DNA of 64,000 bases, from NCBI GenBank assembly GCA_900073065.1, contig FJOG01000007.1, positions 421,852 through 485,851 on the forward strand, read 5' to 3'. The notes below the pieces were generated by a model. The model searched no databases and had not been told where the DNA came from. It saw only the letters and a program-made list of their open reading frames with translations. Positions 58,590 through 64,000 of this stretch are shown piece after piece. The stretch is from Phialocephala subalpina (taxonomy: Eukaryota; Ascomycota; Leotiomycetes; Helotiales; Mollisiaceae). Both the position numbers and the translations under genes were made by a program. The first letter of the stretch is position 1. Each line of letters opens with the position of its first letter.

Positions 58590-61500
58590 TTACGCCTTCT
58601 CGATCCTCCAGTACCTCGCTCTTTCCCCTTCACGATATCTACCATCGGGCCCCCGCTCTCTGCGCTTCTTGTGCAATGGAGGAATCGACTCAATCTTTGT
58701 TTCCTCCTCTTTTCTCTTCTCTGTATTACTGGACAACTTTGGCATCGATGCAGAAGGGATTGAGAGTGGAGGCTCGATCGGAACGGCTGCGGAAGCGTTC
58801 ATACTTCTCTTGACGCGACGACGCTCCTGAAGTGTTGCAAAATCCATCTCTGCTCCGTGCATAGATAGAGTTGCGTTAGATCTTCCGGGTGATAGTGTCG
58901 GTGGCATACGTTTCCCGGAGATTGGGAGGAGTACTGGGTATGAGAGGGTAGCGGTAGGGTTATGGCGAGATGCTCTCCGGATTTCCTCTGCCGCCTTCTC
59001 CTTCCTCTCATGCTCGATTCCAGAGGGCTTCGGCATCTTGGGACGTCCCCCTGATCCGCTCGATGACCCGGACGGCATATTAGCGTTGTCCATGGTGGTG
59101 ATCGGTGATTGCAACGGAGTAGTTCGTTGGGAACTCAAAATTTCCACGGTAGACATTACAATACTCTCGTCCGAACTGACGCCCAATGTCCCTACTGCAG
59201 GCCACAGAAGAGGATCGCGTCTGGCATTCAGCTGCGACTGGTTTGGCTTCTCCTGCCTCAATACAGGTGTCTCAATCACTGGTGCCGGACGAGACTCATT
59301 CAGGCTGGCTACAAATTTCCCATGCGAAGCAGCAGGGACAATTCTGGAAGAAGCAATTTCCAATGCTCCTATAGCCGCAACTGGTCGCGGGAGGCGCCGT
59401 AGCGGTCTTCTTACAGTTCCTTCTGCCTTGGCTTGGTTCTCTGAGTCTGCCCCATCTGAAACATGTGCTGCTCTTGAGACAGCATGACGCTTTGATGTCC
59501 TGTCCATGGATGATAGTTTGTGGATGCTTTGACTAGATACTTTTGGACTGCTGTGTTGGTCTTTAGTAGGGACAATCCTGGAAGAAATAATTTTCGGGGC
59601 CTCTTCAACGGACCGTGATTGAGAAGTGCGTCCTACACGCCTTCTCGTCATTCCTTCTGGTATGACTGATATCTTATAATGTGCCTGTGGCGGATCAAGT
59701 GCTGCGATGTATGGTTGCGCAGCATTTTCCAAGGACGCTGGGACCACCGTCTTTGCTCCTGACATGGCTGCAACATTTACATGACCTTCTTCCAAGTGTG
59801 AGGGATCTCTATAGAATCCAGCCTTCCGTTTCAGTGCTGAAGGTTTTGATTGAGCAGCGTGATGCAATGGTAATGTTGTCGCTGCCAAATCGAGGTCTGG
59901 TCGTGTTGCCGCAGATGATGGAACTTAAGGGGCTGGGGCAATGTTCTTGGCGCTACCACCCAACTCTGACCCAGCTCTTCTGAAAAGGAGTTTTTTTGTT
60001 GCTGGTATAGGCAACAACAGAAGACTGTCAACGTGCCTTACAAAATTTTCTTTCATTGGAGGAGTCTGGTAAGTGGACTCCGGGGCACATCTTGGTTGAA
60101 GTGTCGAGTTGATTTGTGGAGGTGTCTCGCTTGCCTTTTCCGAATCGAGCTCTCGGGTTGTTGCTTTGAAGGTTCGACGACGAGTGAATTCAGATGTGCG
60201 TTTTGTGACTACTCCTTTCTCACGTCCACAATCCAACACAGCCATCGTCGACGAGAGGCTTTCCTCTGCATCGGAAGAAAGAAGCAGTCCCATGCACTCC
60301 AACTTTTTCTTTTCCCGCTCCTGCATCATAGCCTCGAGATCAGGATCGAAGATCGATCCTGACGTAGACCAGCTTTGCGGGTTGCGTCTAGCATTGATTA
60401 GGTGGAAAAAATGATGATCTGGGTCACTTAAAAATTCAGAGTTCGTTAAGAGTTCGTTGTAGAATTCTCGTGTTGGCGTGATGGGCTTCACTTCTTTCGC
60501 AGGACTGAATGGTATGGCTCGAGGAGGTTCTCGTGCCTTGCGAAGGCTAGGATCGATGGACTTGTCATGCTCACTTATCTCTTCAACTCTTCCTCTAGAA
60601 GTATGATCACAGACACCACGCGAACATGGAGTCTTGTTGACCTCGGGAGTATGCTGGAACTCCTCGCGGAAGTGGCTCGTGTGTAAACGATTGGAAGACG
60701 TGGAAGTGCACAGGCCGTTTTTGCTCGAGTCTGCATCGGCGTATCGTGGATTTCGATATTTCCAGACACTTTCGCCTGCTGTTGATGATGCAGTCTGACA
60801 AGCTGGGGCCTTGTAATTCTTGTTTAGTGTTGCGTGAATGAAGTCTTGGGCTTTATCGCGAGTCGACCTGACAGGAGCGGAAATGGCGTCTAAGGTCCGC
60901 CTCCATTCGCTCCCAGAGGTACTTTGATCTTCGCTTCCCGCAAGGCCTCTACTCATCACAGTCTCGATCTCATCAATTGCGCCCAGACGTGGATCATTGT
61001 ACAAAACGTCTGAAATGTTTTGTCCTTTGTGAACAGAATCGGCTGTACGTGGATGACCCCCGCCGACCGGTTCTCTTGTTCTCTTCCAGACTCTGACATC
61101 CAAGCAGGGTCTGCTCATGACACCTCCACCCATGACTGAGACCAGCGACTCGTCGGCCGAGTCTATATGGTGAGGTGTGACTGCCCCGTCGCAAGCTTTA
61201 AACCAGGCCTGGACGCCACGAATGGACCGCTTGATGATGACGGAAGGTGGATCGATAGGGCTTCCGTGTCGATCAGGGAGTGGCTTCCGCAAGATTGAAT
61301 GCAACTCCGTCTGCGGTGGAGAGATCTAAGTTCAGTGTCAGCTACAATTCGATTTACCATGCGATCCGAAATTTGAGTCAAGAAAAATCCTTGAATCACT
61401 TACCTGACTCTCGATCTCAACTTCTGGCAACCCTTCCAACCACTTCCTGATCTTGGCACTGGCACTTTCACTCGGTGTCACAGTACTTGCGTTCATTGCC

Positions 61501-61808
61501 TCACTTCTCCTCATTATTTTCTTTGGTGGATGCTCGACCATCTTGTACTTCAGAGAAGCCATTTCCTCACCGATCGCTTCCTCGATCTCCCGGATTGCGT
61601 TGACGTCCAATGGCAACAGCAGCGTCTCGTGGATAGCTGCCAGTCCATTGCAAACTGCGCTCATCTTGTCGTGTCGACACTGATACCAATTGCCTAGATC
61701 GGGCTCAAGGTTGTGATGAAGTGCGGCGAGTGCGAGGAAGATTGGCTTGCTGAATTGGTAGTCGAACCTGCGGATGGTGGGCTGGATCTTTTCGCACCAC
61801 TTGCACAT
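58590..61808 (-). CDS. Large disordered protein, unknown function
   Basis: Exons 61404-61808, 59957-61325 and 58590-59896 give 1026 residues. The start is ATG 61808 (MCKWCEKIQPTIRRFDYQFS); the frame is open upstream only from a TTG. The first 130 residues are helical, with LALAALHHNLEPDLGNWYQC and EEAIGEEMASLKYKM. The rest is Ser/Pro/Arg-rich and disordered, with two similar SSRIVP segments and a basic end (KKRRERGPDGRYREGERAR). The first intron is clear (61326-61403; GTAAGT, CTGAC, TTAG). The second (59897-59956, 60 nt, GTAGCG ... ACCAG) is inferred because it removes an in-frame TAA at 59925-59927 and keeps the frame; otherwise the gene would be split by one nonsense codon. No domain recognised. 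Confidence 0.65.
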
Positions 61809-63330
61809 CTTGATATGTGGTTGATGGTAGATCGAAAGTCTGGAAGACAAGGTGGAGCGAGGCCTCTAGAACTAGTATGTATGGGTTCATGGTTGTTATT
61901 GTGTCGCGGTGACAATAGTAGATCGACGAGTCACTTCGGTCTACTTGCTATTGTTAAGGCGCGCAATAGGCGAGGGTCTCAACGCTTGAGATTTTTGAAA
62001 GTGAGTTGGTGGTTTTGCATTTCTCGGACGTTCAGCAAGTGCTTTAGCTTCGAACCGAAAGCTTCATATGTATTAATTCTCTTTTTATAATCCTCATCTT
62101 AATCCATTCGAGAGCAAAGTCTGATCTTTTGCTTCTGGGGATCTGGACTTATAAGAGTTCACCAGGCCCGCAAACAACTCGACTGTTAGTAGTTCCCGCC
62201 ATAACTGCGCCGTACACCTTAGTAGTATCTACTGAAAGCACATTGCTCGGGTAGCAAACTTTTGTGCTTGTTAGTTCAAGTTTGATTCGAACTTCGGTTG
62301 TGACTCACCCATCTCATGCCCCCCTTCTACTATTGTGAATAACAGATTCTATCCGAACAACTCCACCACGATGCATTTCTGAGCATGTACTGTGTAGCAA
62401 TAATATATTCTACTTCCATTTGAACAAAACTCCTCTTCAAGCAAATATCTCCGAGTGTTGCATGGCGCGCAAAATGCGAGTCACGTGGCCAGCTTTCATT
62501 TTTCAGATTGCTCGTACAGAACAGGAACGATCCTATTCCAAAGTCCCTATACTTGGTCTTAACTAGGCAGTATAGTTCTAGAAAAGATTATTGGTAACGG
62601 TACTAACCCGTACACCCTATCTAGTCCCTCGTAATTCGGGAAATTGTAGAAAAGGTCGTTTGCAGAGGGGCTGCTGGACAAGCTGACCTTTGGGTCGCTG
62701 TATCCATATCTTTTGGGATAGCTTTGATCTCCTATTTCATTTTAACAAAATGTATTGAGAGGGAACAGGGATCAACTTACCGACAACAGTATTTGCGAGG
62801 ATGTTATCAAAGGCTGTTGAGGCAGCTTCGAGATGTCTCCCATAGAATATATCTCGGCACGATCAAGGTCACCTTGATTTCGATGAGGAATCTGATATTT
62901 GTGATAGATGTCAATACATACCACCGCATTGTACTGCTTTTGTCGGAAGTTGGCTGACATCGGCAAGTTTGTCTCGCTTTGTCCAACCTTTAAGATCTCC
63001 AATTATGGCACTCGACATGCAAAATGCCAATTTTTTTTGCGACCAACAATTTGTGCAACGGGGATCTTCGAGGCTTTTGGGTCCTCAATATTAATCTTCG
63101 GCCGCTTCTTTCTTAGAAGGTAAGTATCTATTTGATATAGCTCCCAGGCATGTACAGTAGCGCACGGCGCATTCGTTCAGGGGCAACTCGCTAAATTAAG
63201 CAGCATTCGGGGGCATAGTGGGGTTTGACTCTACCCCGCGGTCTCATCACATTGCTCAAAATCATTCAAGTTTCTCACCTCTTCACGATTCTTGTACTCG
63301 ATAGCCACCCTCGCCTTTGAATCCCCGGAA
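61809..63330. other. Intergenic, no supported gene
   Basis: About 1.5 kb between two divergent genes. Short frames on both strands around 62724-63120 lack domains and starts. No repeat recognised. Confidence 0.45.
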
Positions 63331-64000
63331 ATGGCCACAGAGTACTCAGACTGGTTTGACGCCATCAGAAACGAAGGATACTACGTCAACGGTGGCCGTC
63401 CAGTATTCGAAGCCTATTTATCAGGAACTGTCACACCCGAGGAAGCAGCAACTCAAATGACTCTACGAGACCCGTCTCGCAAACTCCCAGCACACACCAA
63501 GATTGGACGAGTCTGGAATCTCCTCCTCTTCTGCGCGGAAGACTGTCCATCAGGTTATGGAACCATCATCGACCTTCTCAGAGCCATCAGTGTGCTTCCG
63601 AAAACAACAGAGAGAGGGGCAGTAGACTGGACAGATAACGACGCGCGAACTGCGTGGGGATGGTTGTGGAGGGATTCCCATGATTGTGAATACCAACAAT
63701 CTTTTATGTTTGCCGACGAAACTGACCATGAACAGCACTTTGGTCAGACACTATCTCTAAATCTAGAGCAGATCGCGGCCTAGCCACCATCCCGCTTTCT
63801 CAAAAATGGTCAAACTTCCAAGCTTTCTCAGCAGCCTGTGTAACAGCAAAGATCATGGGAATGGATAACGAAGTCTTCTTCGCGCTCATTCTCATCGTCA
63901 ATGTCTTAGAAAAAGAAAGGACTGTAGCAGAGCTGGAGATGAATGCTCCTGCTGTAGCGCAGTGGCTCTTACTTGCTGGAAAGTCGATTTTCAATCAGAA
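63331..64000 (+). CDS. DUF3632 family protein, cut by the window edge
   Basis: Start at ATG 63331 (MATEYSDWFDAIRNEGYYVN). Exon 1 (63331-63685) has the family pattern VFEAYLSGTVTPEEAATQMT and IIDLLRAISVLP. A 50-nt intron (63686-63735; GTGAAT, branch ACTGAC, AACAG) leads in frame to a second exon: SLWSDTISKSRADRGLATIP, KWSNFQAFSACVTA, and APAVAQWLLLAGKSIFNQ at the edge. This is the order of fungal DUF3632 proteins, soluble helical proteins of unknown function that are common in accessory and secondary-metabolite regions. About 205 residues are visible and the end lies outside. An unspliced frame would stop at 63783. Confidence 0.85.

Noticed and set aside
1..64000. CRISPR arrays, rRNA genes, prokaryotic operons
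   Set aside because: The sequence is fungal nuclear DNA; no spaced direct repeats or rRNA-like sequence were seen.

Overview
The window is nuclear DNA of a filamentous ascomycete (Pezizomycotina; a leotiomycete is my guess, not proven). Signs are short GT-AG introns of 45-70 nt with CTAAC/CTGAC-type branch sites about 10 nt before the acceptor, a CYT-18-like mitochondrial tyrosyl-tRNA synthetase, fungus-only families (2EXR, DUF3632, DUF1996, a GAF-PAS hybrid histidine kinase) and a Fot1/pogo transposon whose stop codons are mostly of the kind left by C-to-T change at CpA. That pattern suggests repeat-induced point mutation (RIP).

Layout. 0-2 kb: a decayed multidomain fungal gene running off the left edge. 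2.8-3.8 kb: rhomboid protease. 5.1-5.2 kb: a tRNA-like relic. 5.9-8.9 kb: a Gfd2-like RNase-H-fold gene broken by a complete but dead Fot1 element. 9.4-13.4 kb: a GNAT acetyltransferase, an Fe(II)/2OG dioxygenase and a divergent flavin amine oxidase. 13.9-20.6 kb: four tandem 2EXR genes, only one open. 20.6-23 kb: gene-poor, with a strong hairpin and a possible MITE. 23.1-30.2 kb: a secreted/membrane protein, a glutamine-synthetase-like protein and a coiled-coil protein. 30.7-34.2 kb: a membrane-tailed P-loop GTPase head-to-head with an Hsp70-like ATPase. 34.6-38.6 kb: a hybrid histidine kinase lacking its usual N-terminus and a secreted DUF1996 protein. 40.8-43 kb: two decayed paralogues of unknown fold. 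43.8-45.7 kb: a sugar-transporter pseudogene. 47-61.8 kb: mostly core genes (mitochondrial TyrRS, a rearranged raffinose-synthase-type GH36 gene, an acyl-protein-thioesterase-like hydrolase, MSH6 and a large disordered protein). 63.3 kb to the end: a DUF3632 gene leaving the window.

Two populations of genes are interleaved. Conserved genes (MSH6, TyrRS, glutamine-synthetase-like, rhomboid, Hsp70-like) assemble into intact frames once introns are removed. The accessory families are mostly dying: nonsense codons that fit RIP in the tandem 2EXR genes, the paralogue pair and Fot1, and single-base frameshifts in the transporter, the acetyltransferase and the Gfd2-like gene. The most unusual locus is the GH36 gene, where a perfect 250-bp tandem duplication stands where the segment with the expected catalytic acid/base should be. 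Exon models were built by hand from splice signals and frame; all that I give as totals are divisible by three.
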